Part shown: positions 10,357-18,232 of the stretch, piece after piece
Layout: every line of letters begins with the position of its first letter
Numbering within the stretch: position 1 is the stretch's first letter
Assembly: GCF_005502935.1 (NCBI RefSeq)
Contig: NZ_SCMP01000006.1
Coordinates: forward strand, 62,001-126,000
Origin: Pseudomonas sp. 2FG
Lineage (GTDB): Bacteria > Pseudomonadota > Gammaproteobacteria > Pseudomonadales > Pseudomonadaceae
DNA: 64,000 nt
Direction: 5' to 3'
Position numbers and translations under genes: made by a program
Notes under the pieces: model-generated
What the model was told of the DNA's origin: nothing
Seen by the model: only the letters and a program-made list of their open reading frames with translations
Databases searched by the model: none

Positions 10357-12174
10357 ATGGATCAACAGAGCCCCCACCTGCTCTTACGTGTCCCGACACC
10401 CGACCAGCAGAAGCTGTCCTTCTGCGACTCCAGCCCTGGCGACCTGAAACGCTGGATCGCCCGGCTGCCGAAGGCCAACCTGGGAGAAACCGCGCGTCAG
10501 CTCTATCAGGCCCTGGTGGAACTCAATCAGCTGGTGACCCCGGCGGAAAATCGCCTACAGCTGCTGGAGTTGCTGCGCACGGAAGTCTATTTCGTCTGCA
10601 AACACCTGGAACGGCACTTCCTCAACCAAGCGATAGTGCTCGATGAACGCCCGCGCAAAGTCGCCAACCTCTGTCAGGCGCTGCAGAACCATCTGGCCGC
10701 CGGCTACAAACTGATCATTGCGCAAGAGGCTCCGCGCGCGCCCCGCGAACGCGCCCAGCTGCAATTGCTGACGGTCGCCTTACAGCGCGCCGCGCACAGC
10801 CTCTGCGGCCCACTGATTCGTGCCAGCCAACTCTACTGTCCGGTGCCGGAGGGGCTGTGGCTGGAGCTGCATAAGCTGCATCAAATTGCCCACGAGCGCG
10901 ACCTGCACGCGATCGTGGTGCGCGACCCCATGGCGCGCCACAGCAAAGGCTTGAGCGTTGAACAGACCTACCTGATCGCCTTGTTGCTTGGCTGCGCCCG
11001 CAGCAACCAGATGCGCCAGAGCGGCATTGCCCGCCTGGCGGAAATCCTCGAGTCCTGGAGTGCATTGGTGCACCTGCAAGCGGCCGGCGAGCCCAGCAGC
11101 CTGTTCGCCGTTGCCACGCAAATCGATGGCCCGCCGCGCTACAAATCGTTGTTTCAGCAAGGCGAACTGCACAACCTGCTGGGCATCGATCCGCAACCCC
11201 TGGTCGATGCGCTCAAGGAATACCTGCTGTTACCCGCAGAAAGCCGCAACGCCGCCCGCCTGCTGGTCCCTGAGGGCTTGAGCCTGGACTTGCTGCAACA
11301 TCTGAGTTCGGCCTGGGGTGATATTGCCGAGCGCACGTTCCAACGCAGTGCTGGCCAGGGCAGCCTGACCCTGAGCCTTGGCATGAGCGCAGCGCATTAC
11401 TTCCTGGCCGGGCAAAAGCCCTTCAACGAAGTACTCAAACGTCCAGAAGAAGCACAAGCGGCCATTTTCAAACCAATGACCACCGATATACCGGACATTT
11501 GGCGCAACGCCTTCGATGCTCAGCCGACCAGCCACTGGGAAAGTGGCGCGCCCCTCGAGGAGATCCAGTACCAGCGGCCGGTCGTCGAGGGGCAAGAACC
11601 GCCGCCCAGCGTCCCCGGCGAGAACTACCCCACCTTCGAACTGGCGATCGTCAACCACAGCCCCGGCGGCTATTGCCTGAGCTGGCCGAAAGAGGTCCCC
11701 AGCCAACTCCAGGCCGGCGAACTGCTGGGCGTCCAAGACGCTCCCGAGCAGAGTTGGAGCATCGCCCTGGTGCGCTGGATTCGCCAAGTGCGCGGCGGCG
11801 GCACCCAGATAGGCATTGAGCTGATCGCCCCGCACGCGCGGCCCTGCGGCCTGCAGCTGCTGCGTAAGGCCGAGCAAAATAGCCAGTACCTACGCGCCTT
11901 GTTGCTCCCGGAAATCAGCGCAATTTCTCGCCCGGCGACCCTGATCACGCCACGCCTGCCGTTCCAGGAGGGCCACAAAGTGCTGATCAACTTGAATGGT
12001 GAAGAACGGCGCGCGGTCTTGAGCCGCCGGCAGACCAGTACCGGCAGTTTCAACCAGTTCGAATACCGCATGGTCGAACAAACCCCGAATGACCACGGGA
12101 GGCCGGTCACAACCCCGACAAGCCAGAACAGCGGCGGCGAGGAAGACTTTGACTCACTCTGGAAGTCGCTGTAG
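10357..12174 (+). CDS. Conserved PilZ-like domain protein upstream of fimX (PA4958 type)
   Basis: A 605-residue soluble protein in the position of PAO1 PA4958. Residues 1 to about 440 look mostly helical and I recognise no named domain. The C-terminal part (about 450-590) reads like a PilZ fold: IVNHSPGGYCLSW matches the (D/N)xSxxG motif, followed by the strand pattern LVRWIRQVRGGGTQIGIEL. The upstream RxxxR motif needed for c-di-GMP binding in typical PilZ domains is not seen, so binding is doubtful. ATG 10357 gives MDQQSPHLLL; GGAG is 11 bases upstream, slightly far. Adjacency to fimX suggests a role in type IV pilus or c-di-GMP signalling, which is inference. Confidence 0.75.
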   Translation: MDQQSPHLLLRVPTPDQQKLSFCDSSPGDLKRWIARLPKANLGETARQLYQALVELNQLVTPAENRLQLLELLRTEVYFVCKHLERHFLNQAIVLDERPRKVANLCQALQNHLAAGYKLIIAQEAPRAPRERAQLQLLTVALQRAAHSLCGPLIRASQLYCPVPEGLWLELHKLHQIAHERDLHAIVVRDPMARHSKGLSVEQTYLIALLLGCARSNQMRQSGIARLAEILESWSALVHLQAAGEPSSLFAVATQIDGPPRYKSLFQQGELHNLLGIDPQPLVDALKEYLLLPAESRNAARLLVPEGLSLDLLQHLSSAWGDIAERTFQRSAGQGSLTLSLGMSAAHYFLAGQKPFNEVLKRPEEAQAAIFKPMTTDIPDIWRNAFDAQPTSHWESGAPLEEIQYQRPVVEGQEPPPSVPGENYPTFELAIVNHSPGGYCLSWPKEVPSQLQAGELLGVQDAPEQSWSIALVRWIRQVRGGGTQIGIELIAPHARPCGLQLLRKAEQNSQYLRALLLPEISAISRPATLITPRLPFQEGHKVLINLNGEERRAVLSRRQTSTGSFNQFEYRMVEQTPNDHGRPVTTPTSQNSGGEEDFDSLWKSL

Positions 12175-12237
12175 ATTGCCGGCACACCCACTTTTGTCGC
12201 CTTTTCGCGCCCGTTCGGCGCAGTTTAAGCACACACC

Positions 12238-14307
12238 ATGGCCATCGAAAAAAAAACCATAAGGCTGCTGATTCTCGAGGACTCGCAGAACGAAGCCGAG
12301 CGTCTCGTCAGCCTATTTCGCAATGCCGGTCACGCCACTCGCGTGCACCGCCTGACGTCCAGCGACGACCTCGCCGCAGCTCTCCAGCAGAGCTGGGACC
12401 TGCTGATCGCCGCCCCCAGCAGCGAGCTGCTTGAGCCCAGCGAGGCGATCAGCGCGATCCGCCGCCAAGCTAAAGACATTCCCCTGATCCAGTTGATCGA
12501 CGGCAATGACGCCGACGCCATTACCGAAGCCTTGGCACTTGGCGCCCAGGATGCCGTGCCACAAGGTGAGGACGAGCGCCTGATCCTGGTGGCGAACCGT
12601 GAGCTGGCCAACCTGGAAGAGCGGCGTGCCCGCCGCGCCGCCGAGGTCGCCCTGCGCGAGGCGGAAAAACGCTGCCAGCTCCTGCTCGACAGTTCGGTGG
12701 ATGCCATTACCTACGTACATGACGGCATGCACATCTACGCCAACCGCGCCTACCTCGAACTCTTCGACTACGAAGATGCCGACGAACTGGAAGGCATGCC
12801 GATGATCGACCTGATCGCCAGCAGTGATCAGGGCAACTTCAAGGATTTCCTGAAAAACTATCAGAGTGCCGAGGGCGGCGCCGAGCTGCTCTGTGGTGGG
12901 GTCAAGGCCGACGGCCAGAGCTTCCAGGCGCGCATGAACTTCTCGCCGGCGACTTACGACGGCGAACCCTGCATTCAGGTGGTGATCCGCGCGGAAAGCG
13001 GCAACGCCGAGCTGGAAGAGAAACTGCGCGAAATCAGCAGCCTGGACCTGGTCACCGGCCTGCATAACCGTAACCACTTCCTCGAGCAGCTGGATTGCGC
13101 CGCAGAGCGCGCCGTGAATGCCGGGCAACCCGCCAGCCTGGCCTACATCCGCCTCGACCGCTACACCAGTCTGCTGGCCGAAACCGGCCTCGCCGGCATC
13201 GACCTGCTGTTGACCGACCTGGCCAACCTGCTCCGCGCTCACTTTGCCGGCGAAGCGCAGCTGGCACGCTTTGGCGACGACGTTTTCACCGTACTGCAAC
13301 CCGGACAAACCCCCGAGCAAACTCAAGCGGGCCTGGCTGAATTACTGAAGAAAGTCGAAAGCCATATGTTCGATGTCAGCGGCCGAACCGTGCAGACCAG
13401 CCTGTCGATCGGCATTGCCGGGCTCAACGAAAAAACCCCGAAAGCCCAGGAAGTGGTCGAGCGCGCCCGCCGCTGTGCCGACGAACTCAGCGAGGGCAAC
13501 GCCCTCAAACTGTTCAACCCGGCGCAGGAACTGGCCGCCGCCGCCAACCGCGGCAATATCGTCGCCATGCTGCAACAGGCGCTGGAGAGCAACAGCTTCC
13601 GCCTGCTGTTCCAGCCGATCATCAGCCTGCGCGGCGACAGCCACGAACACTATGAAGTGCTGTTGCGCCTGCTCAATGCCCAGGGCGAAGAAGTGCCGCC
13701 GCGTGAGTTCCTCGGTGCCGCCAAGGAAGCCGGCTTGGCCGAGAAGATCGACCGCTGGGTGATACTCAACGCCATCAAGCTGCTCGCCGAGCACCGTGCA
13801 AAAGGCCACAACACCCGCCTGTTCATCCACCTGTCCAGCGCCAGCCTGCAGGACCAAACGCTACTGCCTTGGCTCAGTGTGGCGCTGAAGGCCGCACGCC
13901 TGCCTTCCGATGCGCTGGCCTTGCAAATCAACGAGCCCGATGCCATTGCCTACCTGAAGCAGGCCAAGGCACTGACCCAGGGACTGGCCGAACTGCATTG
14001 CAAGGTCGTCCTCAGCCAGTTCGGTTGTTCGCTCAACCCGTTCAACACGCTGAAGCACCTGAGCATCGACTTCGTCAAAGTCGATGGCTCCTTCTCCCAG
14101 GATCTGTCCAAGGCGGAGAATCAGGACACGCTGAAAACCTTGCTGACCAGCCTGCACGCCCAGGCCAAGTTGACCATAGTGCCCTTAGTCGAGAGCACCA
14201 GCGTGTTGGCCACCCTCTGGCAAGCCGGGGTCAACTATATCCAAGGCTATTACCTACAACGGCCCAGCCAGTCGATGGATTACGACTTCTCCGCCGGCGA
14301 CGAGTAA
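12238..14307 (+). CDS. fimX: Type IV pilus assembly c-di-GMP receptor FimX (degenerate GGDEF/EAL)
   Basis: FimX is a polar c-di-GMP-binding protein that promotes type IV pilus assembly and twitching. The 689-residue protein is close to the 691 I recall for PAO1. Domains in order: receiver-like (about 8-125) with Ala at the usual phospho-acceptor site (DLLIAAPS), PAS (about 140-255), GGDEF domain with FGDDVF at 345-350 instead of GGDEF, and EAL domain from about 440 with EVL at 473-475 instead of EAL. The catalytic motifs are therefore lost while the ligand-binding EAL fold remains, as in the known FimX. It follows the PilZ-like gene by 63 bp and ends at a strong bidirectional terminator. Confidence 0.93.
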   Translation: MAIEKKTIRLLILEDSQNEAERLVSLFRNAGHATRVHRLTSSDDLAAALQQSWDLLIAAPSSELLEPSEAISAIRRQAKDIPLIQLIDGNDADAITEALALGAQDAVPQGEDERLILVANRELANLEERRARRAAEVALREAEKRCQLLLDSSVDAITYVHDGMHIYANRAYLELFDYEDADELEGMPMIDLIASSDQGNFKDFLKNYQSAEGGAELLCGGVKADGQSFQARMNFSPATYDGEPCIQVVIRAESGNAELEEKLREISSLDLVTGLHNRNHFLEQLDCAAERAVNAGQPASLAYIRLDRYTSLLAETGLAGIDLLLTDLANLLRAHFAGEAQLARFGDDVFTVLQPGQTPEQTQAGLAELLKKVESHMFDVSGRTVQTSLSIGIAGLNEKTPKAQEVVERARRCADELSEGNALKLFNPAQELAAAANRGNIVAMLQQALESNSFRLLFQPIISLRGDSHEHYEVLLRLLNAQGEEVPPREFLGAAKEAGLAEKIDRWVILNAIKLLAEHRAKGHNTRLFIHLSSASLQDQTLLPWLSVALKAARLPSDALALQINEPDAIAYLKQAKALTQGLAELHCKVVLSQFGCSLNPFNTLKHLSIDFVKVDGSFSQDLSKAENQDTLKTLLTSLHAQAKLTIVPLVESTSVLATLWQAGVNYIQGYYLQRPSQSMDYDFSAGDE

Positions 14308-14325
14308 CCCTCGACAGCACAGCCC

Positions 14326-14369
14326 TGCGCATGAAAAAAGCCGCCCGAGGGCGGCTTTTTTCATGCGCA
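14326..14369. terminator. Bidirectional terminator between fimX and serB
   Basis: A near-perfect 44-bp palindrome has a GC-rich core CCGCC/GGCGG around a four-base loop, flanked by A6 on the left and T6 on the right. It can act as a rho-independent terminator for fimX on the plus strand and for serB on the minus strand. Confidence 0.93.
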
Positions 14370-14376
14370 GGAGCAC

Positions 14377-15591
14377 TCAATCCTGACCATCGCGATCGCG
14401 GTAGCCCAACAAATAGAGAACCCCATCCAAACCCAGGGTCGAGATCGCCTGCTTGGCCGACTGCTTAACCAGCGGTTTGGCGCGGAACGCCACCCCCAGA
14501 CCGGCAATCGCCAGCATCGGCAGATCGTTCGCTCCGTCGCCGACGGCAATGGTCTGCTCCAGACGCAAACCTTCCTGCTGCGCCAACTCCCGCAGCAAAT
14601 CCGCCTTGCGCTGGGCATCGACGATCGGCTCGATCGCCACGCCGGTGAGCCGACCGGCGACGATCTGCAATTCATTGGCGAAGACGTAATCGATGCCCAG
14701 CTTGGCCTGCAACTGCCTGGCGAAGTAGCTGAAGCCGCCGGACAGGATGGCCGTTTTGTAACCCAGCCGCTTGAGCTCGGCGAACAGCGTTTCGGCGCCC
14801 TCGGTCAGCCGCAGAGACGCACCGATCGCCGCCAACTCGCTCTCGGGCAACCCCTTAAGCAGCGCCAGCCGCTCTTTGAAGCTGGCACGAAAATCCAACT
14901 CGCCGCGCATGGCTCTTTCGGTGATGTCCACGACCTGCTCACCGACGCCAGCCACCTTGGCCAGTTCGTCGATGACCTCGGCCTCGATCAGCGTGGAATC
15001 CATATCGAACACCGCCAGGCGGCGATTGCGGCGAAACACCGAGTCCTGCTGGAAGGCGATATCGACGTTGAGCTCCTGCGCCACGCTGAGGAACTCGGCA
15101 CGCAGCGCCAGCGGATCAGCCGGCTCTCCGCGCACGGAAAACTCGATGCAGCCCTTACTCTGCTCGGCCGGCGTGTCCAACGGCATGCGTCCGGACAGAC
15201 GATCGATATGGTCGATATTCAGGCCGTACTTCGCGGTGATCGAGCTGACCCGTTGCAACTGCTCGGCGGTCACCTTGCGCGTCAGCAGGGTGACTATATG
15301 CCGCGGCTTGCCTTGGCCGCCGACCCATTGCTGGTAATCACTCTCGGAGACCGGGGTGAAGCGCACCTGCTGATCCAGCTTATAAGCGGTGAACAGCACA
15401 TCCTTGAGCACCATCGAGGCCTGCTCGGTGCCCGGAATCTCGACCAGAATGCCGAACGACAGGGTGTCGTGAATCACCGCTTGGCCGATGTCGAGGATGT
15501 TCACCCCGCCCTGCGCCAGCACCCCAGTAATGGCAGCGGTCAGGCCGGGACGATCTTCACCGGTGATGTTGATCAGGACGATTTCACGCAA
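14377..15591 (-). CDS. serB: Phosphoserine phosphatase SerB
   Basis: SerB makes L-serine from phosphoserine, the last step of serine biosynthesis. The 404-residue form has two N-terminal ACT-like regulatory domains (about 1-80 and 95-180) and a HAD phosphatase domain with DMDST at residues 196-200, SGGF and GDGANDLPM. The start is taken as TTG 15591, reading LREIVLINITGEDRPG (initiator Met), because AGGAG lies 7 bases upstream and the known Pseudomonas protein begins MREIVLINITG. Upstream starts in the same frame (to 15756) would overlap the divergent neighbour and add unrelated residues. It ends at the shared terminator with fimX. Confidence 0.94.
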   Translation of the reverse strand: MREIVLINITGEDRPGLTAAITGVLAQGGVNILDIGQAVIHDTLSFGILVEIPGTEQASMVLKDVLFTAYKLDQQVRFTPVSESDYQQWVGGQGKPRHIVTLLTRKVTAEQLQRVSSITAKYGLNIDHIDRLSGRMPLDTPAEQSKGCIEFSVRGEPADPLALRAEFLSVAQELNVDIAFQQDSVFRRNRRLAVFDMDSTLIEAEVIDELAKVAGVGEQVVDITERAMRGELDFRASFKERLALLKGLPESELAAIGASLRLTEGAETLFAELKRLGYKTAILSGGFSYFARQLQAKLGIDYVFANELQIVAGRLTGVAIEPIVDAQRKADLLRELAQQEGLRLEQTIAVGDGANDLPMLAIAGLGVAFRAKPLVKQSAKQAISTLGLDGVLYLLGYRDRDGQD

Positions 15592-15733
15592 GGCGCAGCT
15601 CCTGGGGTCTGTGGCCCATGAAAAGGCGCACATTCTAACCACTTTCGCAGCCATACGGGCACGCACGCGCTTTGCCCACCCCTGGCCGGTCGTTATACTG
15701 CGCGGCAACTCCATTCGAGAAGAGCCGAGCTCT

Positions 15734-17293
15734 GTGAACCGGCCCGCGCCCGTCAAACCCGATAATTTCTTCCTGCTGATCTTCCACGCCCTGCGTCAGC
15801 GGCGCGTGCCATTGGCCCTGCGCATTGCCAGCCACAGCCTGCTGCTGGTCGCGCTGGCACTGGTGATCTACGCCTTGGTCATGGGCATGCAGTTCAAGCA
15901 GGCCATGCAGCAGCAGGCCGACGCCCTGGGGCAGAGCCTGATCACCCAGACCGCCGCGTCGGCCACCGAGTTGCTGGTGTCGAATGACATCCTCAGCCTC
16001 AACGTGTTGCTCAACAACCTGGTGAAGAACCCGCTGGTAGCCCATGCGGCCATCTACAGCGTGGATAACCGCATCCTCGCCGAAGCCGGCTCGCGGCCGA
16101 CCCAGGGCATGCTTGGGGAAGCCGAAGGCCTGTACTCGACGCCGATCACCTTTCAGGAAGTGATCGCCGGACACCTGCGCATCAGCCTGGATATGCAACA
16201 GTTCCAACAGCCAATGACCATCAGCTTGCAGAGCATGGGCTTGCTCAGCCTGATCCTGTTGGCGCTGACCCTGTCCTTGAGCCTGCGCCTGGGCCGGCAT
16301 ATCTCCACGCCCTTGCTGCAACTGCGCCTGTGGTTGCGCGATCCGGACGATCCAGCCCCTGGCGCCGGGCGTCAGGACGAGATTGGCGACTTGGCCCGCC
16401 AGCTCCAGGCCCGCCTGGTGCCGGAGAAGCCGCAGCCCGAACCGCCGGCGGCACCTGAATACAGCGCAGCCGACTACGCCGAAGACAGCTACGGCGAAGA
16501 AGAGTATGCCGAAGAGGACGCGGACTACCTCGACGCCGCCGGTACTGAACCGGCCTTCGAGATCCGCGACCTGCGCGATCCCAGCTTCGATACCGATGAC
16601 GAATACGCCGAAGCGCCGCGCCGCTTGGCCGGCGCCGAGGAGGACGACCCCTTCGCCGACCTGCGCGCCCCGCAACATGACGCCACGCCGGGCCTCGCCC
16701 CCGTCAGCAGCGAGCCGCAGCAAACCGCGGTGCTGGCCATCCAACTGGGTGCCCAGGAGCAATTGCGCCGCCTGCCGCGCGCCCGCCTGATGGATCTGTT
16801 GCAACGCTACCGTGACTGCCTCGACCAGGCCGCCGCGCTCTACCAGGGCGTACTGCACACCCTGAACGACGGCAGCAGCCTGATGCTGTTCCACAGCCAG
16901 GACAGCGGCGAAGACTACCTGACCCACGCCATCTGCTGCGGCGAGCTGATGCGCGCCCTCGGCCATGCCCTGCAGATCGAAGTCGCCGACAGCGGCATCA
17001 CCCTGCAGCTCCAACTCGGCCTGACCGCCGGCGAAGACTTGCTCGACCTGAGCCAGGGCGAGTTGCTGCTCAGCGATACCGCCCAGGATGCCCTGGCACT
17101 CTCCCAGCACAGCCGTAACCTGCTGCTGGTCGAGCGCAGCATTGGCGATGACCCGCTGCTGCGCCAACGCGTACGCATCCGCGCCATCGCCAGCCCGGAA
17201 GGCGCCTGCTGCGTCGAACGCCTGCTGGAGCCCTACCCCTCGCTGCTGGAGCGACAACTGGCGCGCATGCACGAGCAGCCGACACGCTCCTGA
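15734..17293 (+). CDS. Smp/YtjB-like inner-membrane protein with degenerate cyclase-like domain
   Basis: A 519-residue membrane protein divergent from serB, the same arrangement as ytjB (smp) beside serB in enterobacteria. Two membrane segments (about 31-51 and 163-186) bracket a periplasmic sensor-like region and are followed by a HAMP-like stretch (about 187-227). A very acidic linker (about 235-310, rich in Glu, Asp and Tyr) precedes a C-terminal domain (about 330-500). That domain follows the layout of class III nucleotide cyclases, with HTLNDGSSLMLF, LGLTAGEDL and LLSDTAQDAL, but the first metal Asp is not visible. The start is read as GTG 15734 with a weak GAAGAG upstream. Function unknown; a signalling or regulatory role is inference. 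Confidence 0.75.
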   Translation: MNRPAPVKPDNFFLLIFHALRQRRVPLALRIASHSLLLVALALVIYALVMGMQFKQAMQQQADALGQSLITQTAASATELLVSNDILSLNVLLNNLVKNPLVAHAAIYSVDNRILAEAGSRPTQGMLGEAEGLYSTPITFQEVIAGHLRISLDMQQFQQPMTISLQSMGLLSLILLALTLSLSLRLGRHISTPLLQLRLWLRDPDDPAPGAGRQDEIGDLARQLQARLVPEKPQPEPPAAPEYSAADYAEDSYGEEEYAEEDADYLDAAGTEPAFEIRDLRDPSFDTDDEYAEAPRRLAGAEEDDPFADLRAPQHDATPGLAPVSSEPQQTAVLAIQLGAQEQLRRLPRARLMDLLQRYRDCLDQAAALYQGVLHTLNDGSSLMLFHSQDSGEDYLTHAICCGELMRALGHALQIEVADSGITLQLQLGLTAGEDLLDLSQGELLLSDTAQDALALSQHSRNLLLVERSIGDDPLLRQRVRIRAIASPEGACCVERLLEPYPSLLERQLARMHEQPTRS

Positions 17294-17356
17294 CCCTCCT
17301 TATCACTCATCCGCTGCCGGTGCCGGCCTTGCGCCATGCTAGCCAGCGACACGCAT

Positions 17357-17383
17357 AAAAAACCGCATTCCGCGGGCTTTTTT
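17357..17383. terminator. Short convergent terminator
   Basis: A6-CCGC (17357-17366) pairs with GCGG and a following T-run (17372-17383), with a two-base interruption in the right arm. It lies between two convergent genes and could serve both, though the stem is short. Confidence 0.55.
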
Positions 17384-17392
17384 ACTGAATCG

Positions 17393-18094
17393 CTAGAAGC
17401 GAAACACTTCCACATCGGTTCGTACCGGCGCCGCCTTGGGTATCTGTGGCCCGCTGGGCCGAGTACGCGCCGGGGCTGCGGGCGCCGCCTTGCGCGGCTC
17501 CTCGGCCTGCGGCTCGGACAACGGCTGGATAGCCGTCGCCAGCTGTTCCACCAAGCGGCGCAAGACCAGGCTTTGCGCACGCACCTGATCGGCGGCGGCC
17601 CCCTGATGGGGCTCCTCCAGATGGATTAAGCGGCTGTCGCGCAACTGACCGCGCTTATCCAGCAGGCGCCACTGCGCATCCAAGACCGCCGGCTGCTGCG
17701 GCCCGGAATCCAGACGGGTGATCGAGAGCACTACCTGCACATCCGGCACAAAGCCCGCTGCGCTCGGCGCCAGCACCAGACGCTGAGTGTCCAGACGCCA
17801 CGCCAGTTGGCGCAACAGCAACTGATCGATATCGGCACCCAGGCTACCGGCCCAACGTGCCTCGGTGGCCGAGGTCAGGCTGCCGTCGGGCTGGCGCTGC
17901 AACAGCGTCTCGCGCTGCAGATAATCGGCAACCGAGACCGGCCCCAGCAACACGGCCAACCCCTTGCTCGACGCAGGCACGCCCGGATTGCCGCTATCCA
18001 GCTGATAGAGCGTCACCGGCGGCTGGCTGACGCAACCGACCAGGCCGAGCAAGCCGCTCAGCAACAGGACCAAGGGAAAACGCGACACCATCAT
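17393..18094 (-). CDS. PqiC/YmbA-family lipoprotein
   Basis: A 233-residue lipoprotein with the lipobox LVGC (Cys near residue 21) after a hydrophobic signal. The sequence VTLYQLDSG, LGPVSVADYLQRETLL and DIDQLLLRQLAWRL is typical of the PqiC/YmbA (DUF330) family. These outer-membrane lipoproteins work with PqiA and PqiB or other MCE transport systems moving phospholipids across the envelope. No MCE, permease or ATPase gene is adjacent, so it is an orphan copy here. The C-terminus (about 195-233) is a low-complexity Pro/Ala/Arg tail. ATG 18094 is used; ATG 18091 is equally possible. Confidence 0.82.
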   Translation of the reverse strand: MMVSRFPLVLLLSGLLGLVGCVSQPPVTLYQLDSGNPGVPASSKGLAVLLGPVSVADYLQRETLLQRQPDGSLTSATEARWAGSLGADIDQLLLRQLAWRLDTQRLVLAPSAAGFVPDVQVVLSITRLDSGPQQPAVLDAQWRLLDKRGQLRDSRLIHLEEPHQGAAADQVRAQSLVLRRLVEQLATAIQPLSEPQAEEPRKAAPAAPARTRPSGPQIPKAAPVRTDVEVFRF

Positions 18095-18232
18095 TCATCT
18101 CACCCAAGCGGCAGCCCGATGGCCGCCGGCAGTCAAAACGCCGTACTGAAAGGTTCCAGGACGGCCTATCATCCGTTAATCCACCGCGCGACTCCAGCCT
18201 CTCGCGGTCCGACGCGACCGGCAGCCTCGGCT

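Noticed and set aside
12238..14307. Active diguanylate cyclase/phosphodiesterase call for fimX
   Set aside because: GGDEF is GDDVF and EAL is EVL, so an enzyme call is not supported; the receptor protein FimX fits better.
15635..17272. A 545-codon minus-strand open frame opposite the Smp-like gene
   Set aside because: Low-complexity Gln/Gly/Ala-rich translation typical of antisense frames; the plus-strand frame has membrane segments and a domain order.
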